DNA from: Sambucus nigra
Taxonomy: Eukaryota > Streptophyta > Magnoliopsida > Dipsacales > Adoxaceae
Assembly: GCA_949130495.1 (NCBI GenBank)
Contig: OX422207.1
Coordinates: 711,670,456 to 711,734,455 of the forward strand
DNA: 64,000 nt
Direction of reading: 5' to 3'
Under the pieces are notes generated by a model that was not told where the DNA came from, did not search any database, and saw only the letters and a program-made list of their open reading frames with translations. This document shows positions 31,551 to 45,194 of the stretch, piece after piece (position 1 is the first letter of the stretch; each line of letters begins with the position of its first letter). A program made the translations under genes and the position numbers.

Positions 31551-32885
31551 GGCTAAGTGGAAAGATTTAGGACACCAGGATGCAGTGGCCCGATCGTTCA
31601 TGTCTGTGATGACTGTTACACCGCAGATTATCGCGAAGGTGGTAAGGGCACAGGCAAATGACTCGTTCTGTCAGGAGAAAATAGTTCGATTACTAGCGGA
31701 GGGAGCCGAGTCCTATACCGTTAGTTCAGATGGGGGATTACGCTTCAATAGGAGACTGGTGGTTCCGGAAGGGGAGGAATTGCGACACGAGGTGATGACA
31801 GAGTCGCACGGCTCACGGTTCGCGGTACATCCCGGTGGGGATAAAATGTACCAAGATATGAGACGTTACTATTGGTGGAGCAGGATGAAGAGAGATATTG
31901 CCGTGTTTTTTCTAAATGCGCCACTTGTCAGCTGGTAAAAGTGGACCATCAGAGACCGGAAGGACTTCTACAGCCATTAGAGGTCCTGATGTGGATGTGG
32001 GAGAGCATCTCTATGGACTTCATCACGGGATTACCTACGTCACAGAGGGGTCACGAATCCATTTGGGTAATTGTGGAAAGGTTGACCAAAGTTGCTCATT
32101 TTTTACCCGTAAGGACAGACTACACTACAGGACAATATGCCCAACTTTTTATTGCAGAAATAGTGAGACTTCACGGTGTGCCCCTAAATATCGTGTCTGA
32201 CAGAGACAAGATATTTTTTTCCCGGTTTCGGGAAAGTTTTCAGAAGGCCATGGGCACGGAATTACGGTTGAGTACGGCGTATCACCCGCAGACCGATGGG
32301 CAAATCGAGCGTATAAACCAGATGTTGGAGGACATGTTGCGTATGTGCATAATTGATTTTGGGGGTGGATGGGAGCAGTATCTTCCACTGCTGGAGTTTG
32401 CTTACAACAACTCCTACCAGTTCACCATTGGCATGGCTCCATTTGAGGCGTTGTACGGTAGACCTTGTCGTTCCCCAGCATGTTGGTTGGAGGTGGGGGA
32501 CAACAAACTACTTGGTCCGGAAGTGATTCAGGATACTTCGGCGAGGATAGAATTGATACGGAGTCGCATTCGGGTAGCTCAAGATCGGCAGAAGAGCTAT
32601 GCTGATGCGAAGAGGTTCTTCAGGGAGTTCCAAGTGGGGGACCAGGTTTTACTCAGAGTATCCCCTATGAAGGGGATTATGCGATTTGGGAAGAAGGGAA
32701 AGTTGGCACCGAGATACATGGGACCATTTCCTATCATCGACCGGATTGGGTCTGTTGCGTATAGACTTGGGTTACCGAAGCATTTACACAGGATTCATGA
32801 TGTGTTTCATATTTCCTCGCTAAGGAAATATCTTAGAGATGATTTGGCTCATTCTCACATTGCTTTGGAGGACATCGATCTCCAG
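31551..32885 (+). pseudogene. E2 integrase with D,D35E core, frameshifted in the zinc finger
   Basis: The HHCC zinc finger starts with [18 protein letters not shown] and ends with CATCQLVK. Between them, near 31910, the reading frame changes by one register in a run of T. After it the core is open to the end: Asp in SMDFITGLP (32016), Asp in IVSDRDKIF (32199) and Glu in DGQIERIN (32307). The last two are separated by 35 residues, as in all retroviral-type integrases. AYNNS, YGRPCRSP and the GPFPIIDRIG C-terminal part follow. Confidence 0.95.
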
Positions 32886-33071
32886 CCCGATAGCTCCTAC
32901 GAGGAGGGGCCGATTGCTATTTTGGACCGAAGTGAGCGAAAACTGCGGTCAAAGATAGTTCCGTTAGTGCGTGTTCACTGGCGACATCATAATGTCGCGG
33001 AGTCCACATGGGAGCGCGAGGATGAGATGCGCGAACATTATCCAGAGTTGTTTTTACCAGGTACTTTCTAG
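32886..33071 (+). pseudogene. E2 integrase C-terminal chromodomain
   Basis: The final ~55 residues read GPIAILDRSERKLRSKIVPL followed by VRVHWRHHNVAESTWERE and end HYPELF. The W-x-x-H...E-x-T-W-E pattern is that of chromoviral chromodomains, which steer insertion to chromatin marks. The first aromatic-cage residue is not evident, as in the group II type common in plants. The stop is at 33069-33071. Confidence 0.85.
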
Positions 33072-33113
33072 TTCCGAATTTCGGGACGAAATTCTGTTAT
33101 TAGGGGGGAAGTA
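33072..33113 (+). other. E2 polypurine tract and 3' flank
   Basis: TAGGGGGGAAGTA at 33101-33113 directly precedes the 3' LTR. The preceding TTCCGAATTTCGGGACGAAA is shared word for word with E4 (55284 on). Confidence 0.9.
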
Positions 33114-35771
33114 TGTAATACCCCGTATTTTTATGATATTTATTTATGGGATTAATTGAATTAAACGAGTCCGGAAGGGTCAAAATAGTCAGAAAATACT
33201 AGCCGGGGGTTAAGTTTGGGTCCCGGGGCATTATTGGGCCATACCGGTAACTTAAAAGGGCATTTTGATAATTTTGGAATTTTAGGAATTAAAACCCACG
33301 AACATTAGAAGTTAAAAAATGATTTAGTCTTTACCCACTAAACCCACTAACAACACTAAATGACTTAATGGGTTCCGGGAGTTATTGGAAAAAGTTTTAA
33401 GAGTTTCCTAAGGCAACCTCTAAACCACCATTGTCATCTTGGAGAAAAAACTGGTAGAGAGAGAGAGGAAGGAGAATTCTACACAGAGAGAGAGAAAGAG
33501 ATCAACCTTCATCAATTCAACATCAAATTCAGAGAAAGATCAGAGGCAAGTGGTTTAATTACGTTAATTTCAAGCGAATGTTTCTTCCATGCTTAGAAAT
33601 TTATAAAATTGCATTGTTTTGGGAGATTGATAAAAACCCATGAAATAGGTTTGCATGTAGAGTTTGCATGTAGAGTTGTTATTGGGTGATTTGACTAAAA
33701 GAATTACTACTTTTTATGTTACAAAAATGGATTTATATATGGAAATTGATGACTTTAAATTCTAGGGTTCATACTCATAAGGTTTGGGGAAAACTTTGGG
33801 AGATTTAATAATTAGGTGTTGTATAGGAAGATTTGATTCCATGAATGTGCTAGATTACGACCTAAGAATGTTTAGGAATGTTGAGGAACCTTAAAATATT
33901 GTTGGAATAATGTTTGGGTGAGTTTTGAGAAGAGAAAGTTGGAGGAAAAATGAATTTAGAAATTCTGGGCTCGAAACTGTCACCTCGTTAGAAGGCCTTC
34001 CCAGGTCTTTCGAACGAGCTTCTAGCGAGTTGACAGTTTGACTTCTAACGAGTTAAATGTTCGTTCGATGCCTTTCGTTCGAACGAGATCTCGTTAGATG
34101 GCCACTTCGTTCGAACGAACTCTCGCTCGGACGACCTCGTTCGAACGAGACTTCTAACGAGTTGACAGATTGGCCTTTTTGGCCTGGTTTGATTTCTAGT
34201 GTCCCCTAACCTTGTTTAATGGTAGAGATAACCTTACCTTGATGACCAATTGATATAGTTGGTATATTCGGGATATATTGGGGAGTAAAATATATAAGAA
34301 TGATTTGAACCAAATGGTAATTGTGGGTTAGGACGCGAATAACTAATTACGACGTGAGGATAATGGATGATGTGTATATATAAACCGGGGACACGTGTTT
34401 TGGTATCAGAATGAGAAGTATACCACTAATAAATTATGGAAATTACTAAGTTGTGTGCATGCTTAGTATATGTATATGATTTTATGTGTATGACATACCT
34501 ACCATACTTGCTATCACGGGAGGTTTACGTTCGCTTAGGGCAATCTAATCCTTGTGTGCCCGGATTTAGATTGGTACCTTAAGAACATAATGCTAGAATG
34601 ACTTATTTGTGAGTTAATAAGTCAGCTGACTGTGGAGCGTAGGTATGTACGTGACCCATGGATATGTTGAATTATGTTCGCCTCCATTTTTGTGTGTTGT
34701 GCTTATTCTAACAATTCCTGAGAGATTCGGAATTTGTAATCCTTATGTACGTGATGTACCGGGATGGATAGAAAAGTATGTGTGCACCACAGCTTAGCCT
34801 CGGGGTGCTTATATTTTATATTTATGATGTGAATAATATACGGTTAAATGAAAAGGAATTGTTATGTTTCATTGCGAGAATAATTATAATAACGCCTCGA
34901 TAAAGCTAACAAGGGATAACATGCTGTGAATTGTAATGCTAATAATTGCGAATCCGAGTCTAAGTAAAGCTATCTATTTAAGCGATGATGTTGGGAATTT
35001 ATATTATGAATCGAGTAGAAAGGTTAGAACTTATGTCAGTTTAGTTAGATATGAGAATCACTTGAATGGGTACGGTATGTTAGGAGTGCACAATTAGTCG
35101 AGAGGTGAGTATTTCATGTGAGAGCACGTCCTAACATGTACTTTGCATTCATTGTTTTAATGTTATTAAAGCACTTGTTGTTTTTAAAATACTCTCCACT
35201 TTCGGGCTCTGACCCGTTTTCTTTCAAATTTACTTTTTGTAAAAACCTTTTTAGGTGCCCAGCCACAAGGACACCATGCATAGGAATTCTATTCAGGTGA
35301 CGAGCTGTAGCTGTTGTGGAAGTTACAGGGCCTTGATATTAGATGCCTCCTTTTCTAGTCTTGACTCCATATTCAGTTTCATCATTTGTAGGGCATGTCG
35401 CCCATTTCTATTAGAGACTTTTCATATTTCAGTTATTCAGATTGTGGATTGTAATTAATTCAGGATTCACACCGTTTTATTTATTTTAGTTGGTGGGATT
35501 GTTATGAGGAGTTTTCCTCCGGACTTATTATTATTTGTTGGTTACTTTATTGAGACTTTTTGGTGTATGGTGACGTTATTCTTTTACATTTCATTTATCG
35601 CATGTTAATCAGATTTAATTTAAAATTTGACAACTTACTTTTTAAATACTAGGTGGTTACTAATCATTAAAATGTTTTCGACAGTGATGCTATTAACTGA
35701 ATCAACTTGACATTTTGTATTAATTTAATAAAGGAGTAGCTACCCGCTATATAATTAGTTGGGGTGTCACA
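33114..35771 (+). repeat. E2 3' LTR (2658 bp)
   Basis: TGTAATACCCC...GGGTGTCACA. It lacks 241 bp present in the 5' LTR (25380-25620), joined between ATTAAA and CGAGTCC, and has fewer palindrome and GA units. Otherwise near-identical. Confidence 0.95.
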
Positions 35772-35776
35772 ACTAT
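35772..35776. repeat. Target site duplication of E2, right copy (ACTAT)
   Basis: Matches 25323-25327. Confidence 0.95.
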
Positions 35777-36165
35777 GTGTCACTATGGTGAACGTTGAGG
35801 AGTGAAGAGAATCAAGTCTTGAGAGGTCATCAAGGTCATTATGTAAATTAACTTTTGTGTCGTTTGTAATTATGTACATAGTGAAATTTACGTGACTAGG
35901 CCGTCCTAGGATTTTCCCGTTGTGAGTTTTCCTCGTACATCAAAGTGTTATGGATTGATTTATTTTATCTAGTTGTACTCACGTGGATGCATGCTTTGGG
36001 GAAATATAAAATTGATTAATCGTTGAACACAACTTTTGTTTAGTTTGTGCTGTGTTTAATTTGGGTAAATTTGTTTAATTGAACTTAAATTTGAAAATTT
36101 AAAAAATAGTGGTTTTCTTGTTTTTTTCCTTATCCATATAGAACCCTTTGCGTATGACCTTCTAG
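35777..36165 (+). repeat. C2: 3' part of a copia LTR
   Basis: Contains GGATTTTCCCGTTGTGAG followed by TTTTCCTCGTAC, the type of block found near the ends of many copia LTRs, and is followed by a primer-site-like sequence. E2 lies in or beside its upstream end. Confidence 0.55.
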
Positions 36166-36180
36166 TGGTATTAGAGTATG
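36166..36180 (+). other. C2 primer binding site, degenerate
   Basis: TGGTATTAGAGTATG, two changes from the TGGTATCAGAGC form in the first 12 nt. It is followed after 55 nt by gag-like sequence. Confidence 0.55.
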
Positions 36181-36234
36181 TGTATATAATTTGTTTTGGC
36201 ATGAATTTAGACTGTTTTTATTTGGAGGGTCACT

Positions 36235-36545
36235 CGCTTTCGAGGCCACTGATGTCTGATGAGGCTAATTATACGTACTGAAAAACGCGTATAAAATCAT
36301 CATTTAAGGCTATAGATGAGAGGGTGTGGTTAGTCGTTATTAAGGAGTGGTCCCCACCCACAACTTTAGTAGGTGAACTTCACATCCCTAAACTTGTAGA
36401 AAGTTAGAGTGAGGATGGACACAAATTGGCTAATTATAATTCACGTGGTTTTAATGCTTTGTTTTGTGCTGTCATATCGGAGGAGTTTTGTCATATTATA
36501 ACATGTGAGACATACAAAGAAGCTTGGGATATACTCCAGTAAGAA
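36235..36545 (+). pseudogene. C2 copia gag fragment
   Basis: The + strand reads RPLMSDEANYTY, stop, KTRIKSSFKAIDERVWLVV, KEWSPP, then GHKLANYNSRGFNALFCAVI and ETYKEAWDIL: the N-terminal copia Gag domain of SIRE type. A TGA sits where the conserved Trp is expected. The fragment ends where the next LTR begins. Confidence 0.75.
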
Positions 36546-36549
36546 TTGG

Positions 36550-37348
36550 TTTTGTAATTTCTCGGTCTATTTTCGTTTGGCATATTTCATTACATCTCTT
36601 CATCATCATGCAAATTATAAAGAGCTTCTACTGAAGATAAGTTAGCAACTATATGCAACAATTTAAGATCGAAAGAGTTGAATTCATCACTTTAATCCTC
36701 AAAAGAGCTATATATTTTTGAATATGTGTAAACATTTTATTCAGGGGATCCTCAAAATTTGTATTTTCTATATAAAAGGGCATTAAGGATCATCTTTACA
36801 CTGAATGTTTGGAGAAAAACACTTTCCCATACATATCTAAAAGGTATACAAACCATAGTTTGTTTAAAACTCTTGTTTTTAAATCCAAACCCCTTGGATG
36901 ATTTGTTGAGCATTTTGTCCAACCCTAGAATAACACATATGAAGATAGGAATATTATTTCCTAAGACTGATTGATGGACACCAAGGCAACTAGGGCTTGC
37001 TGTGGAGTGTTATTGGATCCACATTGCTATCTATTAACAACAAGGATTGAAGACACAACTGCATCACTTAGTGGAGTCTAAGGTTTTATAAGTCTGTTAG
37101 TGTCATTCTGTAATACCTAGTTATAATAGTGTTGAATATAGGTTTTGCCCGAAAGGGATTTTTCCTCACGTCCTATCTTTTTATTTTTGGTTTGTTTGTT
37201 TGTTTGGATTTAGTTTCAATATCTTAAATGCTTAGGTTCACCTAATTTATCAACATAAAATTTGGACTAAATAGAATTTGGCTTTTGTGTGTGTGACCTA
37301 CTATACAATTTATGCATATAACCTGACCGCTATATCATTTTTTGTTCA
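36550..37348 (+). repeat. C3: copia LTR (about 0.8 kb visible)
   Basis: Holds a TATA box TATATAAAA at 36769-36777 and the block TTTTGCCCGAAAGGGATTTT then CCTCACGTCC. It ends TTTTTGTTCA 3 nt before a primer site. The start is uncertain; it directly follows the C2 gag fragment. Confidence 0.6.
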
Positions 37349-37351
37349 AAT

Positions 37352-37363
37352 TGGTATCAGATC
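37352..37363 (+). other. C3 primer binding site
   Basis: TGGTATCAGATC, one base from the Met-tRNA site. Confidence 0.7.
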
Positions 37364-37652
37364 TTGTTTTTACAAGTTATTTAGATGAATCCTGGTGATT
37401 ATATGTATAACTCTTACAATAGGACACCTTTTTTTATGGCTTAAATTATGCCCATTGGAAAGTTCGAATAAGATCCTCTTTGAAATCGATCGATAAGAGT
37501 ATTTGGTTTGCTGTTGAAAAGGGGTGGTCTCCTCATACCGTGATGAATGAAAATGTCATTAGTCTCAATCTAGTCATAATTTGAACTAAAGATAACTTTA
37601 TTTGGAGTAACTTTAACTCTCGGGGCTTAAATGTTATTTTTTGTGCTGTCAC
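37364..37652 (+). pseudogene. C3 copia gag, part 1 (before E3)
   Basis: Reads NYAHWKVRIRSSLKSIDKSI, then WFAVEKGWSPH and NFNSRGLNVIFCAVT, with an internal stop. It is homologous to but distinct from the C2 fragment. E3 inserted after GTCAC at 37648-37652. Confidence 0.8.
37648..37652. repeat. Target site duplication of E3, left copy (GTCAC)
   Basis: Identical to 47820-47824. Confidence 0.9.
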
Positions 37653-40600
37653 TGTGATATCCCGAAAAATCTATAAATAGATTGATCAAGTCTACCATAA
37701 AAATCGCAGGAATAAAAACTTTTGGTAGCATTCTTAGCATAAAAAATAAAAAGGAATCAAAAGAGAAAATACAATATAATGAACAACTGAATCCACTCAA
37801 AACCAACTTTGACACCAATCCCTAACCAAAGAAGATAAGTCGACTCTAAACGTAAATATACATGTACAAAAAACTAAAAATAAAGGAATACATTAAAAGG
37901 ATGAACTATACTTTCTCGAGTCCTACATTCCTAGGAATAATAACTGGAATGTCACTAGAGATGCTCCTCCAACGATCTCGCACCTACCGGAACTACCGCA
38001 ATAAGGACCTGTAAAAATAGTTTTTAAAGAAAACGTAAACATCAAGCCTATTTAGAATATGATTATAATAAAATTAGGTCCACATCATAACTACACATCT
38101 TCCTATTGTGTTTTAACATATTTTAAGTTATTAGTTACCAAGGCCAACAACCTAAAAACTCATACAATTCTAAATACCGAACCTTTATGTCCCCATGTGA
38201 TTAAAGCTTTAGATCTTCATTCTTTAATATTTTTTTTCTTATCTTTAGGTTATTCTTTTTCAGTTTAAAACATAAGTTATGTTGTAGTCTCAAACCTATG
38301 GTATATCTCACCAAATAACCAATATATCCATAACATGCTTATATCTCAAGTCTATACACATTTGACTAAATCATGCCAACAATACCATATACACATCTAT
38401 AGTATATGTAATAAGCAAATCCGAATCATAAGTGTGTAGGTGGACATCCATACTATAAGTCATATACATCTCTAGTATAGCACATAAACTGGTACAACTA
38501 TCTCTAGTACCGCCACAAAATAATCTCATATTGTAGGAGAAATATTCTACTAATGACTAACGTCCATACAATGGTATAACTTTTGGCTTATACAAATAAA
38601 TGAGCATATCTCGCATCCACACATAATTACGGCCTAATCTTATTGCCTTCGGGTATCTTTCATGCATACTATGTATAGTCTTAGGTCATCCCAAACCTAA
38701 GACCCCATCACGTCAAGGGAGAAATCACCACATTTACCCATCAGTCATAAAGCCTGCCATACCTAAGATTTTATGAAAGACATCTCGCCTAAGACCCTTT
38801 CGGTCATGGGTACCAAGACGTGTGACCAAGGGGTAAAAATAGGACCAAGCAATATCCCATCTACTAATCGAGGCACCGGTGCGATTCGTGCCGCACGTGC
38901 TCCCTTATGGAATTTCTCCAATAGATATGCCACGAGAACAAACACATGGTATGGATTGCACATAAAAATAGCAAGAAATTTCCACCCTCACTAACGGACA
39001 AAAACATACACATACATAACCATCACAAATGAGTTAAGGCAATCTAAATACACATACCGACTCTACGCTACCGTGTCATACTAGCATAACAATCATAACA
39101 AGGTATATCACAACTATAACCCTATAATAATGCCATAAAACATCAACCTTAACCTCTTGGTTTCCCAATTTTAGGTGTAGACTCACCCTATCATACATTA
39201 AAATCCTTACATCAACTATATTCAATCTCTATTAGCCATAATCTACTATTCTCCCAAGGCATTACGTCTAGGTATAATATCACACCTAATTTAGTTGAAA
39301 CCACGTTACATTATAACTACCTCACTCGGTGGAAGTTATATCCTAAACCTGATCTCACTAAAAAGATATTAACCCCCCTCATACATCCGAACAGTTCAAA
39401 TCAATCCTGATCAACAAGTCAATCCCCTGACTTATAAATTACCAATCATTAAATGCATTCTACCTTTGAATTCAAAATCCTCCATTTAGCCCTTCTAAAT
39501 AAGTGATATTCCTAATATTAATCTCTAATATCTCGAATTATAAGAATATATCATTATTATATACGTTTATTAAACTATAAGTCATTAAATCCTAACCCCG
39601 GGTTTCAAGAAACAAATTTTCCAACCAATTACACAAAAGCACTCAATAAGCCATCCCTGTTACCACCAATCGAATGGGGCCTTGGGACTGGTCGACTGGT
39701 GAACACAGTAATATCCCTATTTTCCCCCGATTACGGGTTTCTGCATCTTCAATTTCTTATTTTTCTCTCTCCAAACTCTATTAATGATTACAAAATCTTC
39801 CTCTAAGCACCCAATCATCACCCAAATGATGTTAAGATATCAAAACAACAATCGAAACCTAATTGTATCATCAAACTCCCAATCTATCCCAAGATTAAAC
39901 AAAAACCCAATTCAAGATTTAAGAACCCTAGTTTATCTAATTTTACAAATTTTCGTGGATTTATTCAATTAAACAAGGATTTTTTTAACTAATTTATTAT
40001 AGAAAACGTATTCAAATCATTTTTTTAATAATTTCAAGTCATACTCATGATGAAATGAATCAAAATCAAAGGGGAATTAAGCTAATTACTAGCATGATTA
40101 GGTTAATTGTGAAATTAATCAATTAAATCTTACATATCGGATTTAAAACATGCTTAAAGTTTAGAATCCAATGAAATGGATATAATCTAACACATATGAA
40201 ATTATAATAATATTCTAAATAGAACTTACCTTATGGATTTCTTGAGAAATCAATCCATAATTCCCCCAGATATTTCTTTCCTTTTAGTGCTTTCTCTTTT
40301 TATCCCCTCTAATTCTTTCCCATAGCATTTGTTATAAAATAAGATCCCCAATGACCTCCTATAATCCTTTAATCCCGAAATTGGGTTTGGTCCCAAAATG
40401 GGCATTACCTAAAAGATCCCCAAAACAACTTTAAATGACTTAAAACCATTCTCGAGCCTTATACTAACCCAGTAGGATTTTAAACCATCATTTTAAACTA
40501 TAAATGGACATTCTACGCGTCTCAAAATCCAATTACCAAATATACACAAAACAAATAATTAACCACTCCTTTATTTAATAATTGTCTGATACGAGTCCCA

Positions 40601-40771
40601 ATATTAATTAATTTAATTAATTACTCATCGTGTCTTGTGTCTAAATTCCAATCCAACTTTAATAACATATAACGATATAAATGGTGACATCTCTAGTCAC
40701 AATAAGCACACATAATTAATTTCTTCTATTTAATTAATTAAATAATATGCATAAAAATATAGGGTATTACA
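37653..40771 (-). repeat. E3 3' LTR (3119 bp)
   Basis: TGTGATATCCC...GGGTATTACA on the + strand. AT-rich, with no frame over 80 codons. Confidence 0.85.
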
Positions 40772-43584
40772 TTCTTCCACCTAAAATAAGGAATTTCATC
40801 CTCGAAGTTCGAATTCAGTATATTTCTAGTAAAAAAAATATAAGAATATCGCACCCGTAATGTCATCCCATTATTATAACTGAATTTATCGTCTACAACC
40901 TAACATATCTTATGGTCTCTTTTATCATAAATTATGTTTGGCTATAGTCTCGACAAAACTAATCTAATCATTAAAACACCAACTTGACAATTAAGGATTC
41001 CTTCTGACATACCCCCGAAGAAATGCATCCTGCACACTAATGGTTGTAAGGTGAGGTCAAATGGCAACGACCTCACCGTACTTAAACATTCAAAAAGGAA
41101 CTTCATCTGGTTACCTATCTCCTATAAGAAACTGGACTCTATAATTCCCATGCTGGAGGTCACTAATAATTCATGACCCCCTCATGAATCTATGAATCAA
41201 GCCTCTTCTAATCCTCAATTTCAATTGCTTGTTCTGATAAAACTTCCCATTCTCAATTTCGAACACACTATCCTATAAGGTGTACAAATCACATCTTTAC
41301 ACGAATGGTTTACATCACTTGTAACTCTAATCAACTTGGTCAATCTATTTCTCATAATCCCAAACTATCCCTTGTCCCCCTTGGAACCCTGAAACCGTAT
41401 AACAATTAAATGAGTATACTGTCTTACCTCAATACTCCAAGTTGTTTATGGAATGTTAAGGGAAACACCAAACACTAACCTTGGTCAAAATTACCTCTTT
41501 TAGTTTAGGGACCCCTTAACAAAAAAATTCTTCGAAATGCAACCCTCTCCTGACCTTAATCGGAGAAATGACTTATTCCAAAAACTATATACATAAATAA
41601 TCTTGGTAAATTTCACCGTTGGATCGTAAACAACCCTTAGTCACAGATTTGGATGTAGAGGGAACCACTACTACACCATTACATCTTCAACGAGGTATCA
41701 TCGCAATTCACAGATAACTAACCCTTCATGTGATAAAAACACACTAATGACGTGCCAATTACATATTACTTTAAAAATCAGCCTTCAAGATATACTCCAC
41801 CCAATTTCACCACTGATGATAACTCTCCACGTTTCAGTTGTAATAAGAGGATACTTTCCTTAACTGGTTCAACCGGTTGTTGATACTTAACATCCAACAC
41901 TCGTCTCATATCTTGACCCTAACCTGCTCGTGGGATGCCAAACCTCCTTAGTGAACCATCACTCTTTTACGATTCCCTCATTGTGGTGTTTACACACACA
42001 ATACGTTTACTATCACTGACGAAGTCAATTTCATGAAATTCCCTTGAGAGGGATTTTCCATTAGTGCCATTTTTAAGGCAAAAAATAAATATTTTATGTT
42101 GGTTATAACTCAACACCTATCTAAGTAAAACTAGAAGAACCTCGGACTATCGGTGACACCTCCACATGACTGTAATCCCCTATAATGTACTCAAATATAT
42201 ACATATACGAGTGTGCTAGCCCCTTTTCCTGATCCTAAGCATAACGACATAAACAAATCTTTTCTCAAACACGATATAAAAAGCTTATCTCCGATAGTCT
42301 ATATAAGAGTAAAATATAACTATGCACATAAACTTAGTAGTAATATCATGATATATAATCTAATATCAACAAGGCGGATGAAACTGAGCTGACCAGACAA
42401 ACTTCCATGTCTCTATAATTACGACATAAAGTATCCCCCTCCCGACTAGGGGTAACCTCAAATACGTAGATCTAAAATAAAATCTATCTACCTCATAAAC
42501 ATAGTATATACATAATACAAATAAAAAATGACAAATCCTTGATGTTTAAGCCAGACTCATGCGCAAGAGCCATAAATGCACCCCTAATTATTCCCTAAAG
42601 GTACTCCAAAAAGTTAGTTTGCACAAAGGCATCTAGTAACTAGGTGTACTCACCTGCCATGAATGTAACACCTTACTTTAAAGGAACAATCGAAATAGTG
42701 GCCTCACTGGAGGCCCTAATGACCTTACCTCATTGGTTGTATATTCTAAAATTTTCCTCGTTTACCTTGTGCTCATAAGTCGTGGCTCTATTGGATAGAA
42801 TTCCCTCGGGCGTACTGTCCAAACAAAATCCTATTGTCTACTCTTGGATAACCTTTGGGGTCATCTCCCACTAGGTTGCTCCTTCTACCGGTGAGGTCTC
42901 CTTATTCGGGTTCACACTACAATGTCTATAATTATTGGGCCTACTTTGGACTCGTTCTTCCAATTCTTAGGGACTCTACCCCCATAATATTTAAGATGCT
43001 TCTAGTGTTGTAGGACGGTAACTTCGACAACCCAAGCGTAAATGGTAAATAATGGTTAACCTGGTAATGCCTATCAAACCCTTCATGTAAGGTTTCAGCC
43101 TCTTTCTCATGCTAGATGATAACGTGAACATCCTCCTTCTCTTTTGTATCAATCTCTCTCGGTCAAGAAAAAGAAAGATAGTTAAACTCTTCCTTATACT
43201 AACCACCACATGGATGCACATACGAGGTCTTTGAAAAAATTACTTCTAATGCCATTACGGATGGTGAGTGAAGATATTTTCCCTCAAACCATATGCTAGG
43301 AACTTGTAAAAGGTTTCACGTCCAAAAAACCTTAACTCCCAACCAAATTCGACGTCATGCACGTCTCGCAAGTGAAATAAATAAGTAAACGTTCATATAA
43401 ACTTGGTCTAATTGAGTCTTTCGTTTGGAAATAATGGAGAGAAACCTCCTAAATGGTCGTCTTTATAGAGAAAACAAACCCTAAATGATAAATCTCTAAA
43501 GTAGTCAAAGAATGCAATTAAGAAAAGAGACAGACGCATTCAAGATCCCTAGGATGCTAAAACCTGGAATGATGATATACCAAA
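40772..43584 (-). other. E3 interior, no recognisable coding
   Basis: 2.8 kb. The polypurine side is at 40772-40820. At the other end a degenerate primer-like TGGTATATCATCAT lies on the - strand at 43582-43569. The only frames are short (for example 43221-42991) and match nothing I know. It is either an internally deleted element or a gag-pol too decayed to read. Confidence 0.6.
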
Positions 43585-45194
43585 TGTGATGCTCCAAAAA
43601 ATCATAAATAAATTGATCAGGTCTACCATAAAAATCATGGGAAACAAATTTTTTGGTAACATTCTTAGCATCATAATTAAACAAGAATCAAAAGAATAAA
43701 TAAAATATAATAAAATGCTGAATCCACATAAAACCAACTCTGATACTAATCACCAACCAAAGAACATAAGTCGTCTTTGAACGTAGATATACATATACAA
43801 CAAACAAAAAATAAAGGAGTACAATAAAAGGATGAGCTACACTTTATCAACTCAAACAATCATGGGAGTAAGAACTGGGACGTTTCTAGAGATGCTCCTC
43901 CAATGATCCCGCATCTACAGGAACTACATTAATAGGGACCTATAAAAATAGTTTTAAAAGAAAACGTAAACAACACGCCTATATAAAATAAGATTATAAT
44001 TGAATTTGGTTCACATCATAACTACACATCTTCTTGTTTAATTTTAACATATTATAAGTTATAAGTTAATCTTTAGTTTGTCATCTTTAGTTTCATATTT
44101 TTCATTTAAAGAATAATTTGTGTTATAGTCTCAAACCTACAATACCTCTCATCAAGTAACCAATATACCCATAATAGGTTTATATTTCAAGTCTTTACAC
44201 ATTTGACTATCTCATGTCAACAATACAATATACACATCTCTAGTATATGTAATACACAAATCCGAATCATAAATATGTAGGCGGACATCCCTATTATAAG
44301 TCATATACATCTTTATTATAACACATAAACTGGTACAACTATCTTTGGTACTTCCACACAATAATTATATATTGTAGGAAAAAGACTCCACTCACGTCTA
44401 ACATCCATACATTGGTAAATCTTTCGGTTGGTATAATTAAATGAGCATCTCCCATGCTAAAAAATAATAAAGGATTACCCTTATTACCTTCAGGGATCTC
44501 TCGTGCATACTACGTATAGTCTTGGGTCATCTCAAACCTAAGACCTCAACGTGTCAAGAAATAAATCACCACATCTATCCATCAATAATAAAGCTTACCA
44601 TACTCAAAACTTTATGAAATAAATCTCCCCGAAGATCTTCTCGATTGTGGGTACCTCGACGTGTGATCTAGGAGTAAAAAATATAACCAGGAAAGAGCCC
44701 ATCTATTCACCGGGGTAACAGCGGAGTTCGCCTCGCACGTTGTATGCATTACACTCACACATGGTATGCATTGCACATAAAACATACAAGAAATTTCCAC
44801 ACTCACTAACGGGCTAAAGCATACACATACATAACCTCCACAAATGTGTTAAGTTAATCCACATACCCATACCGACCCTATGCTATCGGGTCATAGAAAC
44901 ATATATAACATCTATAACCCTATAATCATCCCATAAAATTTCAATCTTAACCTCTCGGTTTCATAATTCTAGGTGTACACCCACCCTATCATACATTAAA
45001 AATCTTACATCAACTATATTCAATATCGATTAGTGCTAATATATTCTACTAAGGCATTACATCTAAGTATAATAAGACACCTAATTTAAATGAAACCACA
45101 GTACATAATAAATATTTACTCGGTGGAAGTTATAACCCAAACCATTAATCACTTAAAAGATATTCACTCCACTCGTACATCTTAATAAACACTC

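Larger units (their letters stand above)
25328..35771 (+). mobile_element. E2: complete Ty3/gypsy chromovirus (Tekay/Del-like), inactivated
   Basis: A 10,444-bp element with 5-bp ACTAT duplications, LTRs of 2921 and 2658 bp, Met-tRNA primer site and polypurine tract. Gag, protease, RT, RNase H, integrase and chromodomain lie in one + strand order. Integrase after RT and a C-terminal chromodomain define a chromovirus; the long TGTAATACCCC...GTGTCACA LTRs suggest Tekay/Del, from memory. The polyprotein frame from 28432 is kept to about 31910, then shifts by one register to 33071, with nine in-frame stops. LTR identity by eye is about 98-99% outside indels, so insertion was recent. Confidence 0.95.

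Noticed and set aside
38763..38994. Overlapping frames on both strands in the E3 3' LTR
   Set aside because: Inside an LTR, short, and not conserved in the other LTR.
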